Below are positions 1 through 11,110 of a stretch of 64,000 nucleotides of DNA, in pieces. Source of the DNA: Tragulus kanchil (Eukaryota; Chordata; Mammalia; Artiodactyla; Tragulidae); assembly GCA_022376925.1 (NCBI GenBank), contig JAIOJX010000002.1:37286501-37350500 (forward strand), read 5' to 3'. Made by a program: the position numbers and the translations under genes. The notes beneath the pieces were generated by a model that worked only from the letters and a program-made list of their open reading frames with translations, was not told the DNA's origin and made no database searches. How positions within the stretch are numbered: position 1 is the stretch's first letter; each line of letters opens with the position of its first letter.

Positions 1-1068
1 TGATTTATCCCCCACCCTTACTATAGTTCAAAGTAACCCAGCCATTGTATGACTGTGTGATTGTTTGGAAGTCTGAATCCTGAAATCCCTCTCTCAGAAT
101 ATTTATTTCTAGAGAATAATTCACACAGTTGAAGGGCCGTGACTAATAAAGGTATTTAGCTGTTTCTGTTACCTTCACATCCTCTCAAGCTTCGAGCAGT
201 AATGGCCGGGCTTCAGTAAAGCATGCAGAGCACCTGGTTGGCCTGTGACCCTGTGAACCCCTTCCTTCACAGAAGTTGTAAGAATCAGAAAGTGCGTGTA
301 TATATTATAATTTCTCATTTCATCATCGTTGGCCAGGTTTTATTAAGCACCCATGGAGTTTGTACACAAGAGACACTGATTCAGTCTCGGGGTGGGGAAG
401 ATCCCCTTGGAGGAGGACATGGCAACCCACTCCAGTATTCTCGCCTAGAAAATCCCATGGACAGAGGAGCCTGGCGGGCTACCATGCGTGGGGCCACACA
501 GAGTCAGACGCGGCTGAGCGACTGAGCACACACTCAGCACATGGAGTTTGTAGTCCATCACATACAGGCTGACTGTGCAGGCTGAGTTTACTGCTGCCTC
601 TGGAGATGTTTTGTAAAGCGTATCAGAGTATTTCAAAACCACTGAAAACTCAAGAGTGGAGAGAAGAGTGGAACATGGCCTCGTCTGCCCGTGACGAGTT
701 TCACAGTGACCACCTCCGTGAGGGGTCCTCCTACCCACGCCCACCCCTGCCCCTGCCCACTGAGTCTATACAGAAGTAGTTCCCATCACTTGCTCGGGTC
801 GGGTACGTATCTCCAAAATGGACAGACTCTTTTTAAAGGTGGGGTCACAGTGCAGCTATCACAGCCCAGGAGAACAGTGCGGCCTTCGTGTCGTCGGACG
901 TGTTGTTAATGTTCCAGTCTTCACCGTTTTCAGCTTTTGAACAGTGTGTGTGACTCACACCCAGTAAGGCCTGTCTGCAGAGTCAGTTAATTGCTCTCTC
1001 AAGTCTATCTCAACCTATAGGTTACCTCTTTCTTTTTTCTCCCCCCTCCTTAAAATTTTCTTGAAGAT
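1..1068. other. Non-coding sequence, presumed PLAG1 5' intronic
   Basis: No gene is recognised. It holds one Bov-tA-like SINE (369-531) and T-rich tracts near 1021-1068. Assignment to a PLAG1 intron rests only on its position upstream of the coding exons. Confidence 0.4.
369..531 (+). mobile_element. Bov-tA/BovA SINE, 5'-degraded
   Basis: Ruminant SINE with the diagnostic BovA words ggcaacccactccagtattc, ggacagaggagcctggcggg and agagtcagacgcggctgagc. The tRNA-derived head is poorly preserved. Confidence 0.85.
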
Positions 1069-3403
1069 AAAGTTAATTATTTTTTAAGAAACTAGTACAA
1101 CAAATGTGTTCTTGACTTGAAAAAAAATTTCTTGAAGAACCAGGGTTTTCTTGTTTGTTTTTTAATTTTTGGTTTGGTTTTGGTTTCATCCTGTAGAGTT
1201 TTTTTTTTTTTTTTTAATCAAGTCTGTATTTTTTTTTGACCGATAAATCTCTATTATTAATATGAAATATGTTTTACATGGATAAATGACCTTCCCAACT
1301 CAGACCAGTATAGAATCAGACCCATTTGTGTCAAGTTCAGCAGATCCTAGATTATAGAGCACAGGAGTCTGGGTTGGCTTTACATACAGAAATTCTTTTC
1401 CTCGCTAGGGGTTCGCTGGCTGTTGGTTGAGGAGGGTTGGAAGTGAAGTATCTGATTTTTGCTGTATAGGGTATGATTACAGAATCTCTATGCTCAGTCC
1501 TTTGCCAGTCCTCAAATACAGCAGCCCTTTCAGGTTTTAAGAGAAGAGTAAGCTCTGTAAACGGTTGTCCATATTCAGTGTCTTCAATTCCTTTCTTCCA
1601 TCCTCTCTTGAATCTGTTCTAATAACTTGTCAAAGTCCCCAGGGACCAGTGATAAATCCATACATCTCTATTTCACTAACTGCATCCCCTGCATTGGATA
1701 TTACACAATGTGCTTCATTTCATGTAAGAATCAGGCCTTCTGCCTACAAACACATTAGAGTCTCCTAGAAGAAGAGTGGGGAAAGGGGAACATGGGAGAC
1801 GTAGATTTTGAATGAAGAGCTATAAGTACTGAGAATGACCTCGATACTCGTGTAGTAAATCTAGATATGTGATGTCTTAGTGCTGGTGGATTGTGTCATT
1901 CACAGCATCCAAAGGGAGGTTCAGCGCTAACAGCCACCTCCTCCTAGTATAGTTTTCCTTTGAACTTATGTAATATTCGTGTAAACTGAATTGGGACCTT
2001 CTTTGTCTTATGTGCTAACATGCTGACACCGTGGAGAGGTGATTTCCTGGGTACTTTTATGTTACTCCTACACACACTTCAGAAGCCAGGCTCCTATGCA
2101 TGAGCGCAACGTCTTCCCTGCCATCAGCATCATGTCTGGTCTTTGCTCAACACAGGGATGAGTGGTCTTGGGCATAAACCATTATGTGCATCTCAGGTTG
2201 TTTTCTTCAGGTAAATTCTTAGGTAAAAGAAAGACTCATGAAAGTTAATTATTTTTTAAGAAACTAGTACAACAAATGTGTTCTTGACTTGAAAAAAAAT
2301 TTCTTGAAGAACCAGGGTTTTCTTGTTTGTTTTTTAATTTTTGGTTTGGTTTTGGTTTCATCCTGTAGAGTTTTTTTTTTTTTTTTTAATCAAGTCTGTA
2401 TTTTTTTGACCGATAAATCTCTATTATTAATATGAAATATGTTTTACATGGATAAATGACCTTCCCAACTCAGACCAGTATAGAATCAGACCCATTTGTG
2501 TCAAGTTCAGCAGATCCTAGATTATAGAGCACAGGAGTCTGGGTTGGCTTTACATACAGAAATTCTTTTCCTCGCTAGGGGTTCGCTGGCTGTTGGTTGA
2601 GGAGGGTTGGAAGTGAAGTATCTGATTTTTGCTGTATAGGGTATGATTACAGAATCTCTATGCTCAGTCCTTTGCCAGTCCTCAAATACAGCAGCCCTTT
2701 CAGGTTTTAAGAGAAGAGTAAGCTCTGTAAACGGTTGTCCATATTCAGTGTCTTCAATTCCTTTCTTCCATCCTCTCTTGAATCTGTTCTAATAACTTGT
2801 CAAAGTCCCCAGGGACCAGTGATAAATCCATACATCTCTATTTCACTAACTGCATCCCCTGCATTGGATATTACACAATGTGCTTCATTTCATGTAAGAA
2901 TCAGGCCTTCTGCCTACAAACACATTAGAGTCTCCTAGAAGAAGAGTGGGGAAAGGGGAACATGGGAGACGTAGATTTTGAATGAAGAGCTATAAGTACT
3001 GAGAATGACCTCGATACTCGTGTAGTAAATCTAGATATGTGATGTCTTAGTGCTGGTGGATTGTGTCATTCACAGCATCCAAAGGGAGGTTCAGCGCTAA
3101 CAGCCACCTCCTCCTAGTATAGTTTTCCTTTGAACTTATGTAATATTCGTGTAAACTGAATTGGGACCTTCTTTGTCTTATGTGCTAACATGCTGACACC
3201 GTGGAGAGGTGATTTCCTGGGTACTTTTATGTTACTCCTACACACACTTCAGAAGCCAGGCTCCTATGCATGAGCGCAACGTCTTCCCTGCCATCAGCCA
3301 GGTGGCTCATGTCTGGTCTTTGCTCAACACAGGGATGAGTGGTCTTGGGCATAAACCATTATGTGCATCTCAGGTTGTTTTCTTCAGGTAAATTCTTAGG
3401 TAT
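1069..3403. repeat. Direct duplication 1 (copy A 1069-2225, copy B 2241-3403)
   Basis: Unique non-coding sequence is repeated head to tail with 15 extra bases between copies. Copy A lacks about nine bases near 2128 that copy B keeps near 3298, close to A's end. Poly-T runs near the start of the copies differ in length. Likely an unmerged assembly overlap. Confidence 0.93.
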
Positions 3404-4099
3404 GAAATGAGAGGAGAGAATGAGAAATGACTTCTACTTGACCGTTGTGGGGCCAGTTTGACGTCTAGAAGTTGCAGGTAGTACCTGGAGTGGTCATTTC
3501 CTTTGCTCTGCACAGCATGGCCATGACCACTGTAGGTTTTTTTTTTTTTAATTTCTCTTGTGCGTATTTATCTTTCATCTCTTTTCCTACTTAGCATTCC
3601 CCTCCTGCTGCCGTCATTAATTTGTCTCTGATCCCCGAGGCTTCTAATTGTCTCGGCACCAAAAATCTCAGCAAAACCCCTGCTCGTGTTTTGCAGGAGA
3701 GGTTGGCCCTGAGTGCGGGAAGCGTGGCCCCCGCCTCTGTAGGGTGGTGTGTGATATGTGAGGAGGAGGAACCCTTCTTGGGCTGTTGAGAACGTGTGTT
3801 CCTCCTTTCTGTCCCCTCCCGCTTTGTTTTAGATCATCAATGTTGAGGTTTAAGTGAAAGATCACTATGTGTTAATACTTCACATTCATCTTAAGGTGAG
3901 GCGAGAGAGACTTGCCTGCCAAATTCTCTACCAGAATTTGCTAAACATGTAAATTAATGGAATAATCATTCACATTACCCCATAATTCCTTTTTTTTTTT
4001 TTTTTAAAGGATTCAGATGGGCCCCTCTTTTGGTGTGTTATATTATTAACCATGGGGGGATCTAAAGTAGTAGCAATATTCAAACATCATAATTGCAGT

Positions 4100-5260
4100 C
4101 TCTCCTGTAAAGGCTTCCCATCTGCCTAATGCTTTGCCACACGTCAATGTCCCTTGAACGGCTCACCTCTGCGACCAGGTCACTCTGCAGCCGCACATGC
4201 AGTGTTGAAGTGACGGCTGAGCCCCAGGCTGGCTCCCGCAGTGACCCGGTGCCTCGGCGTGGCCACGCCCAGCCCTGCCTGGGGCATGATCCCCCAAGTC
4301 CCCCCACAGCCCCAGCCCGTGTTGTTCCCCAGGCCCGGCAGTCTGGACTCCCTTTTCTCACCGCCCTGAAGGAATCGGTCAGGTGGAGGCTGATGTGCGT
4401 TCTGTGGGGCTCTTCTGGGCATGACTTGGAGCAGACTCTGGGAGACGGTGGAGGACAGAGGAGCCTGGCTTGCTGCGGTCTGTGGGGTTGCAAAGAGTTG
4501 GATTGTGCCGCTTAACACCAGCCACGTCCCTAACGAAGGACTTGGTGAGTGGAGTGGGCCTTCCACCCTGAGGCAGAGCCACACAGGGAGGACGGAGGAC
4601 CAGGCAGGACTTTCAGAAACAGCGCTTAGCAAACCTGCACTGCAGGGTCTTGAGACACCATGTCCCGTCAGGGGTATTCTCCCCTCCTTGGCCTGCGTGG
4701 CCAGTGCCTGCCCCTCCTCACAGCCTGCGTGTCCTGCTCAGGGAGGAGCCTCTGTTTCCACGCTCCTGTGCCCCACCTGCGCCCAGGTGCCCTCTGGCCC
4801 AGCGTCTGCACGTGCCCCAGCCTCCCTGGGCTCTGGGTGCCATCCCCGCCCATTCGTTAGTCCTCTTTCTCAGCCTTGCCTTCCCTACCGGACCCTTCCT
4901 GTCAGCCCTACAGCGGGTGGGCCTCTGCTGTTGTGACATCGGGCAGCCCCTGGCGACAGAGGCTCTCTTTCTGTCCCTGGCCCTCCGGCTGATGCTCTCC
5001 TCTGTCTAGGAAGACGGACGTTCTCGGCATGGCCAGCAGGTGGCACAGTGACTGCAGCGTCCTGGTGTCTGGAGAGGGTGGGCCCAGCCCGGGAAGCCGG
5101 CAAGGTGCTCCTGACTGCTTGATCCCGAGTGACCCCAAGGCACCTGTGCCGTCTTCACCGTTAAGGATGTTTAGGTCCAGAAAGGCCACGTGGTGTGGTA
5201 ATATTGCGTAGATTGATGCACAGAGAAATGCATTCTCAGATACTGGACCATCCATCCATC
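4100..5260. other. GC-rich non-coding block
   Basis: A C- and G-rich stretch opens several overlapping frames on both strands, none with recognisable domains or splice structure. CpG occurs but not at a density I would call a promoter island. It contains a BovA-like fragment near 4415-4515. Confidence 0.5.
4415..4515 (+). mobile_element. BovA-like SINE tail fragment
   Basis: Contains gcagactctgggagac, ggacagaggagcctggc and ggggttgcaaagagttgga, words typical of the 3' part of ruminant BovA-family repeats. No A-tail is preserved. Confidence 0.7.
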
Positions 5261-5281
5261 GATGGTAGGACCAGTGCCAGT

Positions 5282-5512
5282 GAGGTTTTTTAATTTATTT
5301 TTTTCTTTCACTGAAGTATAGTTGCTTTACGGCGCTGTGTCGGTGTCTGCTACACAGCATGGTGAGTCCGTTACACACACCTGTGCTCTTTTTCACAGCT
5401 TTTCCATTATGGCCCGTCACGGAATACTGAATACAGTTCCTTGTGCTCTACAGAAGGACCTAGTTGTTTGTCCATCCTATATATAATAGTTTGCATCTGC
5501 TAATCCCAAGTC
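5282..5512 (-). mobile_element. L1 3'-end fragment (antisense)
   Basis: The sequence matches, in reverse orientation, the common cetartiodactyl L1 3' end as I remember it: agtatagttgctttac, then ttccattatgg, then tagtttgcatctgctaatcc. It ends next to a SINE. Confidence 0.65.
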
Positions 5513-5635
5513 CCAATCCACCAGTGCCAGTGAAGTCTTAAAAAAAAAAAAAAAGGCAAGTCCAGGATTGTGCGGGTGACTGTAGATAAATTTGGCAAAC
5601 ACTGCGCTTGCTGGAGGGAGCTGTTTAACAGGGTG

Positions 5636-5843
5636 CTGCTTAGGCACTTCAGTCGTGTCCAACAGTTTGTGACCCCATGGACTGCAGGCCTCCAGGCTCT
5701 TCTGTCTAGGGAGTTCTCCCGGCAAGCGTCCTGAAGTGGGTTGCCATTCCCTTCTCCAGGGAAATCTTTCCAACCCCGGGAGGAGACCCTGGTCTCCTAC
5801 ATTACAGGTAGATTCCTCACCACTGAGCCATCAGGGAAGCCAT
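5636..5843 (-). mobile_element. Bov-tA SINE (antisense)
   Basis: The reverse complement of a Bov-tA: cttcagtcgtgtcc, gggttgccattcccttctcc and, at the far end, accactgagccatcagggaagc, the tRNA-derived head. It directly adjoins the CA microsatellite. Confidence 0.88.
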
Positions 5844-5844
5844 A

Positions 5845-5912
5845 GACACACACACACACACACACAGAGATACACACAGACAGACACACACACACACACA
5901 CACACACACACA
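5845..5912. repeat. CA/TG microsatellite, interrupted
   Basis: Two (CA)n tracts separated by an AGATA/CAGA interruption, lying between two antisense BovA-derived segments. Confidence 0.95.
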
Positions 5913-5999
5913 TCCCATGGATTGTAACCCACCAGGCTTCTCCATCCGTGGAGTTTTCCAGGTAGGAATGCTGGAGTGGGTTGCCATTTCCTTCTCCAG
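5913..5999 (-). mobile_element. BovA fragment (antisense)
   Basis: Contains cccatggattgtaaccc, aggaatgctggagtggg and ttgccatttccttctccag. It may be the other half of the SINE at 5636-5843, parted by the microsatellite. Confidence 0.8.
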
Positions 6000-6056
6000 T
6001 TGACAAGATGGGCCCAACATAAATGCATTTAGTTAACGTCACATCTAAGCACCAGG

Positions 6057-6234
6057 GCTTCCCTGGTGGCTCAGATGGTTAAGAATCCCCCTGCAATGCA
6101 GGAGACTCGGGTTCAATCCCCAGTGGGAAGATCCCTTAGAGGAGGAAATGGCAACCCACTCTAGCATCCTTGGCTGGAGGATCTCATGGACAGAGGAGCC
6201 TGTTGGACTGTCGTTCATGGGTCACAAAGCTGTT
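6057..6234 (+). mobile_element. Bov-tA SINE
   Basis: A full-length arrangement: tRNA-derived head gcttccctggtggctcagat, B-box-like gggttcaatcccc, then BovA body ggcaacccactc and ggacagaggagcctg. Confidence 0.92.
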
Positions 6235-6339
6235 TAGGAACATTTGCTCTGTACAGGGTGAGGAAGAGTGTGAGAATAATACAAGCAGGATCACTTAGAA
6301 ACCTCAGAAATGACACGTGGCTTGTGTGAGACCATGGGA

Positions 6340-6684
6340 GGTGAGCGTCCAGGACAGCAGCCGCCTTCATGGAGTCAGACTTACAGCTGAGGCCAGTGGG
6401 AACGCTGCCTCCGCCCCTCCCTGGTCCCTCCAGCAGCCTGGTTCTGCAAGACAACCTCGGTTCCCAAACCCTTGCCAAGCCTGCTGCAGTTTCAGGACGC
6501 AGAGGGGAAGGGACAAGTTTGAGAGGCCATGTGGTGGAGGCATTCCCACGTCGCGGGCTTCAGGGTGCGGAACTTGGGTTTCCTGTGTTCTTGAATGAAG
6601 TCGGTGCGCTCTCTGGCTCGTAGTCATCTCCCTTGTTTGACAGGTGCGTTGTCATCTTTTACCACAGTTAGAAGAGACGATCAG
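6340..6684. other. GC-rich non-coding sequence
   Basis: Open frames on both strands overlap each other and show no domain or known protein. Nothing else is seen before the SINE target site at 6685. Confidence 0.4.
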
Positions 6685-6696
6685 AAGTGAGCTCCT

Positions 6697-6955
6697 GGGC
6701 TTCCCTGGTGGCCCAGTGGATAAGGACACCGCCTCGCAGGGCAAGGGGCGCCGGTTCGATCCCTGGCCTGGGAAGATCCCACGTGCCGCAGAGCGGCTGG
6801 ACTCATGTGTCCAACTACCGAGCCGGAGCTCTGGAGCGCATGCGCCCAGAGCCGGCGCTCTGCGACAACAGACGCCACTGCGATGGGAGGCCCACACGGG
6901 CCAAAGAACAAAGATGGAAATGAAAGACCAATAGAAGTGACCAAAAAAAAAAAAA
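6697..6955 (+). mobile_element. tRNA-derived cetartiodactyl SINE with 12-bp target-site duplication
   Basis: The head gcttccctggtggcccagtg and B-box ggttcgatccctgg lead into a body with gccgcagagcggctgga and a 15-A tail. The target-site duplication aagtgagctcct lies at 6685-6696 and 6956-6967. The perfect duplication implies a fairly young insertion. It is closely related to the elements at 48770 and 50193. Confidence 0.93.
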
Positions 6956-6967
6956 AAGTGAGCTCCT

Positions 6968-7955
6968 TCACCAGGCGTCAGTTTTCACCTGCATCTCATG
7001 TCACACATGGTGGGCCAGCTCCTAAGGCAGAGTCCTGTGCTGCCCGTCCTTCAGAGATCCTGTCGACTCTGAGGCCACGCAGGAGCCTGTGCCCGTCAAA
7101 GGGGGAAGAAAGAAAAGAGCCACCCTTATGTTTAAGCACATGTCTTGAGGGCAGCACTTAATTCCCGAGTCACCCATGGAACAGGAGACATTTGTATGTT
7201 GAGCCCTGGGAGCCCGCCCGTTCCCGTCCTGCCCTTGGGTCAGGGTCCGGCAGCTGTGGCTCTCAGAGAGCGGGGCCATGCTGTCGAGCCCCGCAGTGTG
7301 AGCCCTGAGCCCCGCCGCAGGGTCTGGGCTTCCAGGTGCTGTGCAAGTCACAGCTCTGAAGGAGCGCCGTGAAGTCAGTCGTCAGCCTGCAGTGGGTACG
7401 GTGACGGAAAGATGCAGCCCAAGTCACACGGCCCTTCCCGGAGTGGGGCGGGTGGTACCCTCCATGCTGTGGAGAAGGGGCCTCCAGGTCCTGGCCGGGG
7501 CTCCTGGAGGGAGGACCCTCAGACCTCACACCGAGGGATTCACACCCTTTTTATTAATTACCTCTAAGCCAACGACAGCAACGACCTGAGTTTTTAAGTG
7601 AGGAAGATCACATTTCTCTTTTTTTTGTTTTAAATGCTAACCTAAAATAATTGCCAGGAAAATCAACAATTCATTCTGATTCAGAAAGCCCCACAACACA
7701 CAAGGGTTGGCTGTTTGCTGAATGATCTTAAACCATGACTGGGATGGGAGTCGGGGGCAGGGGGGCATTTTATACAGGCACCGCATTCAGGATCATTTGT
7801 AAATTATGAGAATAATTTAAAATGTTCACAGCTCCCAGAGAGAATTCCTCCACCATCTCCAGCCTCCTCTTGTCTCTTGGCCCCCAGAGCAGAGTCATCC
7901 CGGGCTGCCACGCCATGACTGATTCCCCTGCCCACCCGTGCTTGGCTGATAATCT
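6968..7955. other. Unique non-coding sequence, GC-rich then AT-rich
   Basis: The first half is GC-rich with overlapping spurious frames; the second half becomes AT-rich. No gene or identifiable repeat is recognised. Confidence 0.4.
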
Positions 7956-8600
7956 CCTCATCCTCTCGTGGTCTTGGCTCAGCTGTTACTTTACTTAATT
8001 AATCAGAGGCAGGTCTCCCGTCAGTATGACAATCCTTTCTTTTTAAGGCTACCACTAATTAACATATGTAGAAGATCTGTCCGCTGGCCGAGTCATGGCT
8101 CCCAGCGAGTGCTTCCTCTGGTATTTGATAAATGGAACATGCCCCAGACTATTTATTGTGGGTAGGTCTCAGTTCCAGGCCGAGTGTATTCCTGGAGCCT
8201 CTAAATCACGGAGTGTGATGTGCCAGCCAGCGTGGAAAAAACAGGTGAGCCTCGCTGGCTTCCTCCAAGGGCGACAGCTGAGAATGTGGCTCTGAAAGCC
8301 GCCTGGACGTCTCATCCTTTCTAGCAAGGACTGAACGCGACTCTGACAGTCACCCAGGATCCCAATGGTCTTTTTTTTTTTTTTCTTTTTCCTCGTCTGT
8401 ATGGGAAGGAAAGATTTTCGTCATTTCAAGTCATAGCCCTTCTAAAGGATTTAGTTCATGAGTTTATCATTTCACAGAGAAGTGTTGGTTTTCTTATTTT
8501 TACAAACTTCAGCAAATTTGTATGAAGATTTGTTTCTCAGCTTCATCAATTTTAGGTTTCTCAGAGTATGACAACTTGCCGTCTTTTATAGCTTTATGTG

Positions 8601-8815
8601 TTGATAGTGGTAAAGAACCCACCTGCCAATGCAGGAGATGGACATGGGTTCGATCCCTGGGTTGGAAAGATCCGCTGGAGGGGAAGAGGGCAACCCACTC
8701 CAGGATTCTCGCCCGGGAAGTCCCATGGACAGAGGAGTCTGACGGGCTGCAGTCCGTGGGGCCACAGAGAGTCAGACACGACTTGAGCGACTGAGCAGCG
8801 GCAGCAGCAGCGGCA
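8601..8815 (+). mobile_element. Bov-tA SINE (copy A)
   Basis: Contains ggtaaagaacccacctgcca, a B-box gggttcgatccctggg and a BovA body ending agagtcagacacgac. It is repeated at 9711-9925 by duplication 2, with the same changes from consensus. Confidence 0.92.
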
Positions 8816-9710
8816 CTGAAGTGTGCTTGGCATTTCATAAACAGCATGCATGTAACGTGCACAGCTTGCCAGGTGGCGACATCAGGGGCGTAGCATGAAA
8901 CCAGCCCCACAGACAGCATGGTGAGCGTGACCGCCATTCCCAGAGGCTTGCTCCTGTCCTTTGTGAGCGCTGCCATCCCGTCCCGTCCGTCCCCAGTAAC
9001 TGCTGAGGTTTCCTGTACTATAGATGGGCTCGCATTTCCTAGAATGGTGTATAAATGGAATCGTGCCTCATCCTCTCGTGGTCTTGGCTCAGCTGTTACT
9101 TTACTTAATTAATCAGAGGCAGGTCTCCCGTCAGTATGACAATCCTTTCTTTTTAAGGCTACCACTAATTAACATATGTAGAAGATCTGTCCGCTGGCCG
9201 AGTCATGGCTCCCAGCGAGTGCTTCCTCTGGTATTTGATAAATGGAACATGCCCCAGACTATTTATTGTGGGTAGGTCTCAGTTCCAGGCCGAGTGTATT
9301 CCTGGAGCCTCTAAATCACGGAGTGTGATGTGCCAGCCAGCGTGGAAAAAACAGGTGAGCCTCGCTGGCTTCCTCCAAGGGCGACAGCTGAGAATGTGGC
9401 TCTGAAAGCCGCCTGGACGTCTCATCCTTTCTAGCAAGGACTGAACGCGACTCTGACAGTCACCCAGGATCCCAATGGTCTTTTTTTTTTTTTTCTTTTT
9501 CCTCGTCTGTATGGGAAGGAAAGATTTTCGTCATTTCAAGTCATAGCCCTTCTAAAGGATTTAGTTCATGAGTTTATCATTTCACAGAGAAGTGTTGGTT
9601 TTCTTATTTTTACAAACTTCAGCAAATTTGTATGAAGATTTGTTTCTCAGCTTCATCAATTTTAGGTTTCTCAGAGTATGACAACTTGCCGTCTTTTATA
9701 GCTTTATGTG

Positions 9711-9925
9711 TTGATAGTGGTAAAGAACCCACCTGCCAATGCAGGAGATGGACATGGGTTCGATCCCTGGGTTGGAAAGATCCGCTGGAGGGGAAGAGGG
9801 CAACCCACTCCAGGATTCTCGCCCGGGAAGTCCCATGGACAGAGGAGTCTGACGGGCTGCAGTCCGTGGGGCCACAGAGAGTCAGACACGACTTGAGCGA
9901 CTGAGCAGCGGCAGCAGCAGCGGCA
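9711..9925 (+). mobile_element. Bov-tA SINE (copy B of 8601-8815)
   Basis: A base-for-base repeat of the element at 8601-8815 as part of duplication 2, not an independent insertion. Confidence 0.92.
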
Positions 9926-10109
9926 CTGAAGTGTGCTTGGCATTTCATAAACAGCATGCATGTAACGTGCACAGCTTGCCAGGTGGCGACATCAGGGGCG
10001 TAGCATGAAACCAGCCCCACAGACAGCATGGTGAGCGTGACCGCCATTCCCAGAGGCTTGCTCCTGTCCTTTTGTGAGCGCTGCCATCCCGTCCCGTCCC
10101 GTCCCCAGT

Positions 10110-11110
10110 AACTGCTGAGTTGTTTCCTGTGACTATAGATGGGCTCGCATTTCCTAGAATGGTGTATAAATGGAATCGTGTAACACATCCCCTCTTTTCT
10201 GCCTGGCTTCTTTCCCTCAGCCTGATTATGTTGGGGTTCATCCACGTCACTGTGTGTATCGGTCGTATATTCCTTTCGTTCTCTGAACCTGCTACGGCTT
10301 GTTTATCTGGTCACACACTGATGGGCATTTGGGTTGTATCTGTAGTGCTTTCCTGTGACAAACAGGGCTGCTGTGAATATCCACATTCAAATCTTCAGAC
10401 AGACCTGTATTTTCTTGTCTCTTGGGTAACAACATAGGTGCAAAATGGCTGTGTCCCATGCTAGGCACATATTTAACTTAAAAAAATACACCAACTGCCA
10501 GACTTGCAATAAGTGAGCATACATTTTGACCTTCTGGCCGGTGATCTGAGTTCCGTTTGTCTCCCATCCTCACCAACACTCGATACAGTCAAGAGAGTCG
10601 GTTGTTCTTTTTTTTAATTGTAGTTATTCTGGTGTGTAGACAGTGTGTCCTTGAGGTATGATTTGCATTTCCCTAATGATCCAGTGATGGTGTGCATCTT
10701 TTCATGTGCTTATTTGTCATCCATATGTCTTTATTACTGAAATGTTGATTCAGACATCTTGCCCATTTTTTAGCTGGGTGGTTTTTTTACTGTGGAGTTT
10801 TGGAAGTTGTCTATATGTCCTGAGTACAGATTCTATATCAGATACACGCCTTGCAAGATTGTTGTTACTCTAGTCTTCTCGTAGCTTGTCTTCACATTGG
10901 CTTGTGAAGAGCAATTTTAAAGTTTGATGAAATTTAGTTGATCAGTTTATTATTGTATGGATTGTGTTGTAGCCAAGGAGCTTTTGACTAGCTGAATATC
11001 ATAAGATTTTTATCTGTATTTCCTTATAGAATTTTTATAGGTTTAGTTTGTGACCATGATCCAGGCATGCTTATACTTAAATCTTTGCTTCTCGGTCTTT
11101 CTCCATACAG
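10110..11110 (-). mobile_element. Old L1 remnant (antisense)
   Basis: The sequence follows the order of an ancient mammalian L1 3' region in reverse: catttcctagaatggtgtat, then ttgggttgtatc, then cccatcctcaccaacactcg, then gatttgcatttccctaatga and catcttttcatgtgcttatt. It is heavily diverged with no coding capacity. Part is repeated by duplications 2 and 3. Confidence 0.7.

Larger units (their letters stand above)
7956..10180. repeat. Direct duplication 2 (copy A 7956-9065, copy B 9066-10180)
   Basis: The copies abut exactly. They are identical for about 1,000 bases, including a Bov-tA SINE (8601-8815, again 9711-9925). Differences lie in the last ~100 bases of copy A, where T, C and G runs are shortened and two small deletions occur. 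Likely an unmerged assembly overlap. Confidence 0.95.

Noticed and set aside
6697..6955. Functional tRNA genes at SINE heads
   Set aside because: The heads keep a B-box-like word but lack a foldable tRNA with anticodon arm, and they continue into SINE bodies with A-tails.
4100..7540. CpG-island promoter or non-coding first exon of PLAG1
   Set aside because: GC content is raised but CpG is not dense, and no convincing donor-linked exon could be recognised; the PLAG1 promoter is expected outside this window.
8509..10245. Antisense frames of 155 and 208 codons
   Set aside because: They run through a Bov-tA SINE in reverse, including its GCAGCAGCAGC-like tail read as poly-alanine; they are not conserved genes.
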